This document shows, piece after piece, positions 35,209 to 45,222 of a stretch of DNA of 64,000 nucleotides. The stretch comes from Desulfosporosinus hippei DSM 8344 (GTDB lineage: Bacteria; Bacillota; Desulfitobacteriia; Desulfitobacteriales; Desulfitobacteriaceae). The notes under the pieces were generated by a model that ran no database searches, was not told the origin of the DNA, and saw nothing but the letters and a program-made list of their open reading frames with translations. Every line of letters starts with the position of its first letter. Position 1 is the stretch's first letter. Both the position numbers and the translations under genes were made by a program. The stretch covers positions 124,001-188,000 of the forward strand of contig NZ_FNCP01000006.1 in NCBI RefSeq assembly GCF_900100785.1, given 5' to 3'.

Positions 35209-35616
35209 TTGACCCACTCTTTAAGTAGAAAAGACAAACCAACGGAAGCAGATATAGCATATGAGGTTCTGAAAACCCAGGGTAATCCGATGCATTATCA
35301 AAACTTAATCGAAGAAGTGCTTCAACGTTTAGGAATTTCTCAAGAGGCTATCAGGGTAGCTGCGGCACTCACCCAGATTAATCTAGACACAAGATTTACA
35401 TTCCTCGGAAAGGGCGAATGGGGATTAAAGGTTTGGGAGCCTGCAAAAACGTCTCGTCGGGCACCGGCGGTAACTCTGATAAACAAAGGTTCTTTGGATG
35501 AAGACGATAAATCTGACTCGGAGGATTTAGAGGATGAATCCTTGGACGAGGATATTTCCGAAACGGATGAAGTTTTTGATGAAGCAGATGAAGGTCAACG
35601 TGGAGAGAAGTGGTAG
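35209..35616 (+). CDS. rpoE: RNA polymerase delta subunit
   Basis: A 135-residue accessory subunit of Firmicute RNA polymerase that raises promoter selectivity and helps release the enzyme. Residues 8-78 form the HARE-HTH domain (TEADIAYEVLKTQGNPMHYQNLIEEV split over two helices, then FTFLGKGEWGLKVW). Residues 98-135 are a disordered acidic tail rich in Asp and Glu, the hallmark of delta. TTG 35209 follows GGCGGTGGAG. It lies upstream of pyrG, as in B. subtilis. Confidence 0.93.
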   Translation: MTHSLSRKDKPTEADIAYEVLKTQGNPMHYQNLIEEVLQRLGISQEAIRVAAALTQINLDTRFTFLGKGEWGLKVWEPAKTSRRAPAVTLINKGSLDEDDKSDSEDLEDESLDEDISETDEVFDEADEGQRGEKW

Positions 35617-35632
35617 TCAGATTATCATAAAG

Positions 35633-35678
35633 ACACTTCTAAAGGATGCAGGTCAACCTTGACATCCTTTAGAAGTGT
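35633..35678 (+). terminator. Strong terminator after rpoE
   Basis: ACACTTCTAAAGGATG and CATCCTTTAGAAGTGT form a perfect 16-base stem around a 14-base partly paired loop. Confidence 0.8.
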
Positions 35679-35766
35679 AGCTAAAATAAGGGTAAGGATA
35701 ATATTCTTGATCGGGAATAGCTGGACTACTTATGCAAAATAAACATAGTCAATTGACTGGTAGAAT

Positions 35767-35793
35767 AAAGCTAGTGCGAAACTAGCTTTATTT
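35767..35793 (+). terminator. Candidate attenuator in the pyrG leader
   Basis: AAAGCTAGT and ACTAGCTTT form a perfect 9-base stem with loop GCGAA, then ATTTATG. It is the second hairpin between rpoE and pyrG and stands about 50 bases before the pyrG start. pyrG of B. subtilis is controlled by a CTP-sensing attenuator in its leader; I do not see the GGGC start-site sequence of that mechanism here. Confidence 0.6.
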
Positions 35794-35823
35794 ATGTGTT
35801 TTGGCCCAACATTTAAGCTCTGA

Positions 35824-37437
<1,614 letters not shown>

Positions 37438-37490
37438 TCGTTGCTTGAGGCACAAAGTTGCCAGCCTAGGAGGTTATGGCTTGCGAATTA

Positions 37491-37520
37491 GCGCGAGGTT
37501 CATTATTGAGAACCTCGCGC
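37491..37520 (+). terminator. Hairpin after pyrG
   Basis: GCGCGAGGTT and AACCTCGCGC form a perfect 10-base stem with a 10-base loop, followed by TTCCTG. The T-run is weak but the position suits termination of pyrG. Confidence 0.7.
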
Positions 37521-37663
37521 TTCCTGTATACTAAGGCAGAATCATTGCAACAGGGCTGGGCTGTCGCCTGTTGGGCGAGGCTGAGCTTTCTTTATTAATA
37601 ATAGCTTGCTGATTAGAGGAATCGAACCATGGGAAGAATGGTTAGAGGAAGGGGATTGAACCG

Positions 37664-38746
37664 ATGACCTATATTGCTAGGTGGATCGATAAAAGTGAGC
37701 ATACACGCTTTAATGAGTTTTTGGCAAAACACCCCAAAGGACACGTGCTTCAAACTTGGGAGTGGGGAGAAATCAAAAGCAGGACGGGATGGCAGCCTTG
37801 GCGATTAATTATTGAAAATAACCATGAAATTGTGGCAGCAATCTCAATACTTGAAAGAAAGATTCCGTTGGTAGGAATTCCTATCTTTTATGCGTCTAGG
37901 GGGCCGGTAGTCGACTGGAAAAATGTTGAGTTGTTTGATTTAGTTTTAGCTGAAATTAAAAAATTAGCTAAAAAACGGGGAGCGATTTTTTTAAAGGTTG
38001 ATCCGGATTTACCATCTTCAGAAAAAGAGTTAGAACAGTACTTAATATCTAGAGGTTTTAAGTCGGCTGAGAGTGGGAAGGGCTTTGAAGGAGTTCAGCC
38101 AAAGTATGTGTTTCGTTTGGATATTTCCCCGGAGGAGCAGACTCTTCTTAATAATATGCAGCAAAAAACCCGGTATAATATTCGTTTGGCGCAGAAGAAA
38201 GGGGTTCAAATCCGCAAAGGAACTCGTGAAGATTTGCCGGATTTTTATCGAGTTCTCAAAGAGACTACTGAACGTGACCGTTTTTTGGTGCGAGCTTATT
38301 CCTATTTTGAAGACCTGTATGATTCCTTGGTTCCTGTGGGCTTAGGAGAATTATTTATTGCTGAGTACGAAGGGAATATTATCTCGGGTACATTGGCCTT
38401 TGTCATCGGAAATAAAGCTTGGTATATATATGGGGCTTCCTCCAATGCCCATCGCAATGTTATGCCTAACTACTTAATACAATGGGAAATGATACGTTGG
38501 GCTAAGTCATTAGGATGCACGCTGTATGATTTTCGAGGGGTGCCCGGGCATTTGACGGAAGAGAATCCCCTTTATGGCCTTTATCGCTTTAAGAAGGGGT
38601 TTAATGGCGAGTATACAGAATTCATCGGAGAATGGGATTTAGTGTACAGGCCTATTACGTATTTCCTCTGGAATCATTTGGAACCGCTTTATTCCGATGT
38701 TTTAAAGGGAGTAATCGCTAAATTACGGCGAGTGCGGAGGAGATGA
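37664..38746 (+). CDS. FemX/FemAB-type peptidoglycan aminoacyltransferase
   Basis: A 360-residue enzyme of the Fem family, which adds amino acids from aminoacyl-tRNA to the lipid II stem peptide. It has two GNAT-like halves: residues 1-150 (HVLQTWEWGEIKSRTGWQPWRL, KVDPDLPSSEKEL) and 150-340 (NNMQQKTRYNIRLAQKKGV, ISGTLAFVIGNKAWYIYGASS, LYDFRGVPG, LYRFKKGFNGEYTEFIGEWDL). Which amino acid it adds cannot be told; Ala or Gly are usual. The alanine racemase gene begins 4 bases after its stop, so the pair probably serves cell wall peptide formation. Confidence 0.92.
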   Translation: MTYIARWIDKSEHTRFNEFLAKHPKGHVLQTWEWGEIKSRTGWQPWRLIIENNHEIVAAISILERKIPLVGIPIFYASRGPVVDWKNVELFDLVLAEIKKLAKKRGAIFLKVDPDLPSSEKELEQYLISRGFKSAESGKGFEGVQPKYVFRLDISPEEQTLLNNMQQKTRYNIRLAQKKGVQIRKGTREDLPDFYRVLKETTERDRFLVRAYSYFEDLYDSLVPVGLGELFIAEYEGNIISGTLAFVIGNKAWYIYGASSNAHRNVMPNYLIQWEMIRWAKSLGCTLYDFRGVPGHLTEENPLYGLYRFKKGFNGEYTEFIGEWDLVYRPITYFLWNHLEPLYSDVLKGVIAKLRRVRRR

Positions 38747-38750
38747 CACC

Positions 38751-39938
38751 ATGTCTGGAACATGGATCGAAGTGGACTTGGATGCCATAGTAAATAATTA
38801 TCAAGAAATAATTAAGCACCTCCATCCTAAAGCAAGATGTATGGCAGTTGTCAAGGCTGATGCCTATGGGTTAGGTGCAGTACAAGTAGCGCTTGCCTTA
38901 GAGCAAGTGGGATGTGAAGCTTTCGCGGTTACCAAGGTTGAAGAGGGGATAATCTTACGTAAAAGTGGAATAAAGGGACTCATTTTAGTACTTGGGCCGA
39001 CCACCCAAGAAGAATGGCCGGAAGCCATTAAATCACAATTACAACTAACAATCACAGAGTTATCACTAATTGCTAAACTGAATGAGGTCTGCCTCAGCCT
39101 GTACCAGGCTGCCCATGTACAGCTCAAATTGGAAACAGGTATGGGCAGAACCGGCTTTCGGTTAGAGGAGCTTAGTGAGCTATCTAAATTACTAGGGAGT
39201 GCAGATTGTTTAAAGGTTAGGGGAGTATATACTCATTTTGCTCGGGCTGCCCAGAGGGATAAGCGCTATACTTTGGAACAATATGCCACCTTTAAGGCCC
39301 TTGTTGCTCGCTTGGAGGAATTGGGAATTAATCCTGAATGGAAACATGTTTGTAACAGTGCTGCTTATCTAGATTATCCTGAGTGGCACCTGGACTTTGT
39401 CCGAATTGGAACACTTTTAATTGGGCATTACCCAGGTCCGGGCTATAGCGGGAAATTATCATTAAAAGACCCATGGATTGCCAAGAGCCGAATTGTTCAT
39501 TTGCGAAAAGTTCCCAAAGGGACATATGTGGGGTATCAAAGCATCTATCGTACTAAGTCAACTACTCAGCTGGCGGTAATCCCGGTGGGATATGCAGATG
39601 GACTAGGAATAGCCCCCCATTTTGTTCCCCAAGGATGGGTGGATTTTATAAAAATAGTCATAAAAAATTTTGCTGCCTTAATAGGTATTTTTCTTGGTCA
39701 AGAACGAGTAGAATTAGGGGGACGGACTGTTCGAGTTGCCGGGAAGATTGGAATGCAGCTTACAGTACTTGACGTTGGAATGCAAGCTTGTACGTTAGGA
39801 GATGAGGTTAGAATTCCATTGCGAAGGACATTAGCGAATCCACGGATACATAGAAAATATAAGCAAGGCGGACGAATTTTGTCAGAACGAACTATTGAAG
39901 AAGGACTTTCAACCACAAATACAGAATATTCACTTTAG
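38751..39938 (+). CDS. alr: Alanine racemase, divergent C-terminal domain
   Basis: A PLP enzyme interconverting L- and D-alanine for the wall. In its 395 residues, the PLP Lys 35 is in VVKADAYGLG, the barrel continues with KLETGMGRTGF and GVYTHFARA, and the catalytic Tyr region is VGYQSIY followed by PVGYADGLG. Odd points: the usual CMDQ block of the C-terminal beta domain reads GMQLT (the Asp is replaced), a hydrophobic insert VDFIKIVIKNFAALIGIF precedes it, and there is a basic 30-residue tail. It may be a paralogue with altered activity. It is coupled to the Fem gene. Confidence 0.88.
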   Translation: MSGTWIEVDLDAIVNNYQEIIKHLHPKARCMAVVKADAYGLGAVQVALALEQVGCEAFAVTKVEEGIILRKSGIKGLILVLGPTTQEEWPEAIKSQLQLTITELSLIAKLNEVCLSLYQAAHVQLKLETGMGRTGFRLEELSELSKLLGSADCLKVRGVYTHFARAAQRDKRYTLEQYATFKALVARLEELGINPEWKHVCNSAAYLDYPEWHLDFVRIGTLLIGHYPGPGYSGKLSLKDPWIAKSRIVHLRKVPKGTYVGYQSIYRTKSTTQLAVIPVGYADGLGIAPHFVPQGWVDFIKIVIKNFAALIGIFLGQERVELGGRTVRVAGKIGMQLTVLDVGMQACTLGDEVRIPLRRTLANPRIHRKYKQGGRILSERTIEEGLSTTNTEYSL

Positions 39939-39956
39939 ACTTCATAAAGGAAAGGG

Positions 39957-40328
39957 ATGTGGGGAGTGGCTAAGATTCTTGTAGTAGATGACCAACTTGG
40001 TGTGCGTCGCCTACTCTTTGAGACCTTCCGAGAGGATCAGCACGAGGTTGAGATGGCTGCGAATGGAGAAGAGGCTGTTGAATTATTGAAATCATTTAAG
40101 CCTAACCTTATTTTAATGGACATGAAGATGCCGGGGATGAACGGGATTGAAACTTTAAGGCAAATTCGTTCTTTAGACCGTCAAGTTGGCGTGATTATGA
40201 TGACAGCCTATGGCGATGCTCAAAATATGGAGCAAGCTAAGGAACTTGGAATTCTCCATTATCTGGGCAAGCCTTTTGATTTATTTGAATTGAGAGAACG
40301 GGTAAGAGAGATATTAATTAACGCCTAA
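39957..40328 (+). CDS. spo0F: Response regulator, Spo0F-like single receiver domain
   Basis: A 123-residue protein made of one CheY-like receiver domain without output domain. The acidic pocket is VVDDQLG, the phospho-acceptor Asp is in LILMDMKMPGMNG, and the switch residues are MMTAYG (Thr) and LGKPFD (Lys). In sporulating bacilli Spo0F carries phosphate from sensor kinases to Spo0B; its place between pyrG and fba is the same here. Clostridia mostly lack Spo0B, so its phosphate may go elsewhere. ATG 39957 or GTG 39966 may be the start. Confidence 0.85.
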   Translation: MWGVAKILVVDDQLGVRRLLFETFREDQHEVEMAANGEEAVELLKSFKPNLILMDMKMPGMNGIETLRQIRSLDRQVGVIMMTAYGDAQNMEQAKELGILHYLGKPFDLFELRERVREILINA

Positions 40329-40435
40329 ATCTTTAGAAAGTGGTTCCCTCCTGACTGACCTAGTTTTCTTTTATAGAAAAGGCAGGAAAATCTTCTTGCA
40401 TGACGAAGTATAAGCTGTAGGAAGAGGTGGGAATT

Positions 40436-41122
40436 ATGATTCTAACGACAAATACTACGATAGCTATACAGTGTTCCCAATGTGGAGAGCTAGAATTTCA
40501 TGCCCTCTCTCTCTTTGCATTTTCTCGGCAAGGACGTAAGAATCTCCATTGTGGTTGTGGCCGTCAACTGATGTCGGTAACCAGCAGAAATCGGAGACAG
40601 TTTAACGTCGCTTATGCTTGTGCTTACTGTGGGGAGACCCATTATTTAAAATTAAACCATCATGCAATCTGGGGCAAAGAAGCTCTGCCTCTTACTTGCC
40701 CTGATGTGGGAGCTTCGGTGGGTTATATCGGATCAAAGCAAAAAGTTACACAGGCTTGTCGTGAACGTGAAAAATCCCTTGGGGAATTGGCATTAGAGTT
40801 AGGGTATGAGGAAGAGTTTGAAAATCCTGAAGTAATGCTTTGGGTTTTGGATTATCTTCGCAGCTTAGCTAGGCAAGGAGATTTAGGGTGTGCCTGTGGC
40901 AATCACCAGTTAACCTTTGAACTGTTGCCAGACCGTGTCGAGCTTTATTGTGAATGCTGTGAAGCGGTAGGAATTATTTACGCGGATAGCTCAGATAATG
41001 TCCGCCAAATTGAAGGAATAAAATCTGTTTATTTGGAAGAGAATAAGACTTGGCTTATCAATAGTCCGTTGAGGGGTCAACATGTCTCGAGATCAATGGA
41101 GGAGGAAAAGAAATGGCGTTAG
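40436..41122 (+). CDS. Cys-rich protein of unknown function
   Basis: A 228-residue soluble protein with several zinc-ribbon-like Cys pairs: IQCSQCGE, LHCGCGRQ, YACAYCGE, GCACGNH and LYCECCEA. These suggest two or three Zn ribbons separated by a helical segment (EREKSLGELALELGYEEEFENP, split around residue 110). It begins at ATG 40436 behind GAGGTGG and overlaps the fba start by 10 bases, so it is in an operon between spo0F and fba. I recognise no family; a nucleic acid-binding or scaffold role is only a guess. Confidence 0.7.
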   Translation: MILTTNTTIAIQCSQCGELEFHALSLFAFSRQGRKNLHCGCGRQLMSVTSRNRRQFNVAYACAYCGETHYLKLNHHAIWGKEALPLTCPDVGASVGYIGSKQKVTQACREREKSLGELALELGYEEEFENPEVMLWVLDYLRSLARQGDLGCACGNHQLTFELLPDRVELYCECCEAVGIIYADSSDNVRQIEGIKSVYLEENKTWLINSPLRGQHVSRSMEEEKKWR

Positions 41123-41967
41123 TATCGATGGTCGAATTATTAGATAAGGCGCAAAAAGGAAAATATGCAGTGGGTGCCTTTAATTGTAATAATATGGAGA
41201 TCGTCCAGGCGATAGTGGCTGCTGCAGAGGCGGAAAAAGCCCCTGTAATCATCCAAGCAAGTCAAGGTGCAATAAAATATGCGGGAATTGAATACATTAC
41301 TACTTTAACCAAGTTGGCAGCCGAAAAAGCAAGTGTGCCAATTGCTTTGCATTTAGATCATGGCACAAGTTTCGCTCAAGTAATGCAATGCGCACGCCAT
41401 GGGTTTTCTTCAGTAATGATTGATGGATCCAAGCATCCTCTTGAAGATAATATTGCTTTAACGAACAAAGTAATTGAAGCTGTACGGCATTTGGGTATTT
41501 CGGTTGAAGCAGAATTAGGGAAAATCGGTGGGACAGAGGATGACATTACGGTTAGTGAACGGGAGGCCTTGTTTACTGACCCTGAAGAAGCTGAGTATTT
41601 TGTACAGAAAACTCAAGTAGATGCTTTGGCAATTGCTATAGGAACAGCCCATGGGCAATACAAAGGTACTCCCAAACTTGATTTTGATCGTTTAACCCAG
41701 ATTAGAGAAAGAGTCTCCACACCCTTGGTATTACACGGTTCTTCAGGAGTACCAGAGGACGCGTTGCGGGAAGCTATTTCACGAGGTGTTTGTAAAGTTA
41801 ATATAGATACGAATATCCGGGAAGCATTTGTATTTGCTGCACGTCAAGCACTTGAAGGAAACCCGAAGGAAATTGACCCTCGAAAAATGTTAGGGCCTGC
41901 TCGAGAAGCGGCTACAAAGATAATTCAAGAAAAAATTCGGATTTTTGGAAGCGTTGGGAAGGCATAA
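41113..41967 (+). CDS. fba: Class II fructose-bisphosphate aldolase
   Basis: Zn-dependent aldolase cleaving fructose 1,6-bisphosphate to DHAP and glyceraldehyde 3-phosphate, working in both glycolysis and gluconeogenesis. The 284-residue protein shows YAVGAFNCNN, the Zn-ligand block LHLDHGTSF, EAELGKIGG, the AIGTAHGQYKG block with two more ligands and VLHGSSGVPED, and the phosphate-binding NIDTNIREAF. ATG 41113 follows GGAGG. It is followed by a transaldolase-like gene, then glpX. Confidence 0.97.
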   Translation: MALVSMVELLDKAQKGKYAVGAFNCNNMEIVQAIVAAAEAEKAPVIIQASQGAIKYAGIEYITTLTKLAAEKASVPIALHLDHGTSFAQVMQCARHGFSSVMIDGSKHPLEDNIALTNKVIEAVRHLGISVEAELGKIGGTEDDITVSEREALFTDPEEAEYFVQKTQVDALAIAIGTAHGQYKGTPKLDFDRLTQIRERVSTPLVLHGSSGVPEDALREAISRGVCKVNIDTNIREAFVFAARQALEGNPKEIDPRKMLGPAREAATKIIQEKIRIFGSVGKA

Positions 41968-42010
41968 CTCGACCACTAGAAAGAATGCACTTTAGAAAGA
42001 AGGTAGCTGA

Positions 42011-42649
42011 ATGCAGTTTTTCTTAGACTCTGCAAATATCGAAGAAATTAAGCAAGCTTGGAATATGGGAGTAATAGGGGGACTTACTACAAATCCCAGT
42101 TTAGTTGCTAAAGAAGGAATGGACTTCCATGAACTTCTTAACACGGTGATTGGGATTGTTGATGGCCCGATTAGTGCAGAAGTAATAGCCCTTGATTATG
42201 AAGGGATGTTGCAGGAAGCACATGTACTGGCTGCTATTCATCCAAACATTGTAATTAAGATTCCGATGACAGAAGAGGGTCTCAAAACTGTAAAAGTATT
42301 AAGCAGCGAGGGAATAAAAACAAATGTCACACTAATTTTTACGGCTAACCAAGCTTTACTGGCAGCTAGGGCCGGTGCATCCTATGTTAGTCCTTTTCTT
42401 GGTCGGCTGGATGATATCGGGGAAAACGGATTAAATCTGCTAGCGGATATCTGCGAGATCTACCAGGCTCATGGCATCTCAACCAAAACTATTGCTGCGA
42501 GTATACGAAATCCAGTCCATGTGACTGAATCGGCAAAAATAGGAGCGGATTTTGCAACGGTTCCTTTTGGGGTACTGAGGCAACTTTTCCGGCATCCATT
42601 AACAGATGCCGGCATCGAAAAGTTTTTGGCGGATTGGAAAAAACGATAG
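42011..42649 (+). CDS. tal: Fructose-6-phosphate aldolase/transaldolase (TalC/FSA type)
   Basis: A short 212-residue class I aldolase of the FSA/TalC group. It starts [13 protein letters not shown] and has the [14 protein letters not shown] block, the Schiff-base Lys in [11 protein letters not shown] and [13 protein letters not shown]. Relatives of this length act mostly as transaldolases in Bacillus (YwjH), moving a dihydroxyacetone unit in the pentose phosphate pathway. The order fba-tal-glpX is the one of B. subtilis, minus murAB. A terminator follows. Confidence 0.94.
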   Translation: MQFFLDSANIEEIKQAWNMGVIGGLTTNPSLVAKEGMDFHELLNTVIGIVDGPISAEVIALDYEGMLQEAHVLAAIHPNIVIKIPMTEEGLKTVKVLSSEGIKTNVTLIFTANQALLAARAGASYVSPFLGRLDDIGENGLNLLADICEIYQAHGISTKTIAASIRNPVHVTESAKIGADFATVPFGVLRQLFRHPLTDAGIEKFLADWKKR

Positions 42650-42665
42650 AACTGCTTTTATAGAT

Positions 42666-42713
42666 AAAATTGGCATTGGCCTATCTGAATGGATAAGGTG
42701 ATGCCAAATTTTT
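42666..42713 (+). terminator. Terminator after tal
   Basis: AAAATTGGCAT and ATGCCAAATTTTT pair, and CCTATC/GGATAAGG stacks inside as a second stem. Confidence 0.8.
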
Positions 42714-42864
42714 ATGTTTATATAGAGTACCTATGAAACTTGGTTGAAAAACAAATAAAAGCGTGTCACAATAAGATAGAGATTTTTAAAAGTGGTTTCA
42801 TTCTGTTTCACAATCAATGGAATAATTCTTTAAGGTTGGGTTAAGATTTAAGGGGGAATTGAAA

Positions 42865-43836
42865 TTGGAGAGAGAACTTACAATGGAATTTGCCAGAGTA
42901 ACAGAGGCCGCGGCCTTAGCCTCGGCGCGTTGGGTAGGTCTCGGAAATAAAGATGCTGCAGATAACGCCGCAGTGGAAGCGATGCGAGCGGTTTTTGATA
43001 CTATTCACATGGATGGGACAGTGGTTATTGGAGAGGGAGAAATGGATGAAGCTCCGATGCTATACATTGGAGAACGAGTTGGCAACGGAGAAAAACCTCA
43101 GTTAGACGTGGCTGTTGACCCACTCGAGGGAACGAATATTGTGGCCAAAGGTATGGCCGGAGCAATAGCGGTTGTAGCAATTGCTAAGAAAGGTTGCTTG
43201 CTTCATGCTCCGGACATGTATATGGATAAAATTGCTGTTGGCCCTGCCGCGGTTGGTCGGATAAATCTTGATGCCCCAGTAGCAGAGAATGTTGCCAATG
43301 TTGCAAAAGCATTAGGTAAGAGTATGGAGGACATCACGGTTGTAATTATGGATCGGCCAAGACATCACAAGCTGATTCAAGATGTGCGTGCTTGTGGGGC
43401 GAGAATTCGTCTCATTACTGATGGAGATGTATCTCCGGCGGTGGCTTGTGGTTTTGAAGATACTGGGGTGGATATGATGATGGGGGTCGGTGGAGCCCCG
43501 GAAGGGGTTCTCGCTGCGGCGGCCCTCCGCTGTATTGGCGGAGAGATGCAAGGGCGTTTATGGCCGGAAAACGATGAAGATATAGCTCGCGCTAAGGCTC
43601 TGGGGATTACGGATGTTCATAAATTGTTAACAATGGATGATTTAGTAAAGGGCGATGATGTCTTTTTTGCTGCCACAGGAATAACAGAAGGTCCTTTAGT
43701 ACGGGGGGTTACCTTTACTGCAAAGGGTGCCCTGACTCATACTGTTGTGGCTCGCGGTAAGACCGGAACAGTTCGGTTTATTGAAGCAAGGCATAGTTTT
43801 GATAAAAAGCCACGCTATGCGATGAAGGGTTGTTAA
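42865..43836 (+). CDS. glpX: Class II fructose-1,6-bisphosphatase
   Basis: Removes the 1-phosphate of fructose 1,6-bisphosphate in gluconeogenesis. The 323-residue protein starts MERELTMEFARVTEAAALAS, nearly the same as B. subtilis GlpX, and shows the metal-binding blocks GEGEMDEAP and VDPLEGTN, then RPRHHKLI and GVGGAPEGVLAAAALR. The start is TTG 42865, eight bases behind AGGGGG; TTG 42859 is too close to it. In Bacillus, rho lies between glpX and rpmE, but no rho is present here. Confidence 0.96.
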   Translation: MERELTMEFARVTEAAALASARWVGLGNKDAADNAAVEAMRAVFDTIHMDGTVVIGEGEMDEAPMLYIGERVGNGEKPQLDVAVDPLEGTNIVAKGMAGAIAVVAIAKKGCLLHAPDMYMDKIAVGPAAVGRINLDAPVAENVANVAKALGKSMEDITVVIMDRPRHHKLIQDVRACGARIRLITDGDVSPAVACGFEDTGVDMMMGVGGAPEGVLAAAALRCIGGEMQGRLWPENDEDIARAKALGITDVHKLLTMDDLVKGDDVFFAATGITEGPLVRGVTFTAKGALTHTVVARGKTGTVRFIEARHSFDKKPRYAMKGC

Positions 43837-43854
43837 AACTTAGAAAGACAATCC

Positions 43855-43884
43855 TTGACCGTTTAATACTCCTTGTGCTAGAAT
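43855..43884 (+). promoter_or_regulatory. Promoter of rpmE
   Basis: TTGACC (43855-43860) and TAGAAT (43879-43884) with an 18-base spacer lie about 80 bases before rpmE, so this ribosomal protein gene has its own promoter. Confidence 0.75.
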
Positions 43885-43962
43885 AGTAAGAGTTGACTGG
43901 AAATTGTTTTTTAAGGTGCGACAAAAAAGCGCCTCGATCCAAATGGGAAAGAAGGTGAAGAC

Positions 43963-44160
43963 ATGAAAGAAAAAATTCACCCAAAATATGAACAAACCAC
44001 TGTTACATGTGCTTGTGGAGAAGTTATCCCAACCGGAAGTACAAAAATGAACATTAAAGTGGAAATTTGTTCAAAATGCCATCCCTTCTATACCGGGGTA
44101 CAGCGGTTTGTCGATGCTGGCGGACGGGTTGATCGGTTTAAAAAGAAATATGGGATGTAA
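43963..44160 (+). CDS. rpmE: 50S ribosomal protein L31, zinc-binding type
   Basis: A 65-residue large-subunit protein. It is the C+ (zinc) form, with cysteines in TCACGE and [10 protein letters not shown], as opposed to the Cys-less paralogue made under zinc shortage. The motif [18 protein letters not shown] is diagnostic. ATG 43963 follows GAAGGTG. A terminator follows. Confidence 0.98.
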   Translation: MKEKIHPKYEQTTVTCACGEVIPTGSTKMNIKVEICSKCHPFYTGVQRFVDAGGRVDRFKKKYGM

Positions 44161-44186
44161 ACAACGGCCTGCGGTCGTTGCTGGTG

Positions 44187-44215
44187 GAAAAGCAGAGCGC
44201 AAGCTCTGCTTTTTG
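44187..44215 (+). terminator. Terminator after rpmE
   Basis: AGCAGAGC and GCTCTGCT form a perfect stem around GCAA, followed by TTTT. A second small hairpin (CAACGGCC/GGTCGTTG) lies just before it. Confidence 0.85.
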
Positions 44216-44324
44216 CGTAATTACTTAAAGTGATGCGCGAGTACGCGGTGCGAAGGGCGATAGTTTACCTTCGAGCCCAGAACTTCGCCCACTGCGCCTC
44301 CATATAATAGAGGAGGACGAAGGG

Positions 44325-45206
44325 ATGAGCAGACCGGTTCAATATGGCGGGCAAGCGGTCATCGAAGGTGTAATGATGCGCGGGCCCCAGGAGAGTGCTA
44401 TTGCGGTAAGGCTGCCCAATGGAGAGATTGAAGTTACTCGCAGTAAGCTCAATACATGGTCATCAAAATCGATCATGAAATTACCCTTGATTCGAGGTTT
44501 TGTTGCGCTTGTTGATTCCTTGGTCCTTGGAACTCGCTCCTTAACATTTTCCGCCAATCGTTCTATGGGAGAAGAAAAGGATGGAAAAGAACTTGGCTTT
44601 TGGGAAATGGCCTTAACAATAGGAGTTGCCTTTGCCTTAGGTCTTTTGCTTTTTGTGGGATTGCCTACGGGAGCAGCACACTTGTTTCAAGCAAGGGTTG
44701 TTGGCGCGGTAGGGCAGAATCTTTTAGAGGGAGCAATAAGACTTGTAATTTTCTTTTTGTATATACTTCTAATATCTCGACTTAAAGACATTCAAAGAGT
44801 TTTCCAATATCATGGAGCAGAGCATAAAGCAATATTTACGTATGAAGCAGGGAAAGATCTTACTATAGAAAATGCTCGCTCTTTTTCAAGACTCCATCCG
44901 CGCTGTGGGACTAGTTTTCTACTTATAGTTGTTATTGTAAGTGTTTTTGTATTTGCTTTCGTGGGACTGTATCCCTTGTGGTGGAGGTTGCTTTCTCGTA
45001 TGTTGCTCATGCCTTTGGTGGCTGGGATTGCTTACGAGGTCTTAAAATTTTCCTCGCGAAATCTGGAGTCTCCCTGGATGCAGTGGTTTATTGTTCCTGG
45101 CTTGTTATTACAAAAATTAACAACACGAGAACCGGATGATGCTCAGTTGGAAGTTGCCCTAGCAGCTTTAAAGGGCGTATTAGATTCAGGTCAAGAACTA
45201 TCGTAA
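44325..45206 (+). CDS. DUF1385 membrane protein (YqhQ-like)
   Basis: A 293-residue membrane protein of unknown function. The N-terminal block YGGQAVIEGVMMRGP is the family signature. Four or five hydrophobic helices follow from about residue 88 onward, and in the middle is YHGAEHKAIFTYE with two conserved His, then SRLHPRCGTSFLLIVV. The HxxxH-like arrangement hints at metal binding. It lies between rpmE and prfA, as in many Clostridia. A TATAAT just upstream near 44305 may be part of its promoter. Confidence 0.9.
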   Translation: MSRPVQYGGQAVIEGVMMRGPQESAIAVRLPNGEIEVTRSKLNTWSSKSIMKLPLIRGFVALVDSLVLGTRSLTFSANRSMGEEKDGKELGFWEMALTIGVAFALGLLLFVGLPTGAAHLFQARVVGAVGQNLLEGAIRLVIFFLYILLISRLKDIQRVFQYHGAEHKAIFTYEAGKDLTIENARSFSRLHPRCGTSFLLIVVIVSVFVFAFVGLYPLWWRLLSRMLLMPLVAGIAYEVLKFSSRNLESPWMQWFIVPGLLLQKLTTREPDDAQLEVALAALKGVLDSGQELS

Positions 45207-45222
45207 TTTTTGAGGTGTAAAA

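Noticed and set aside
44216-44324. GC-rich leader before the DUF1385 gene as a riboswitch
   Set aside because: It has short complementary words (GCGAAGGGCG and CGCCC) but matches no riboswitch class that I know, and no terminator or anti-terminator is visible.
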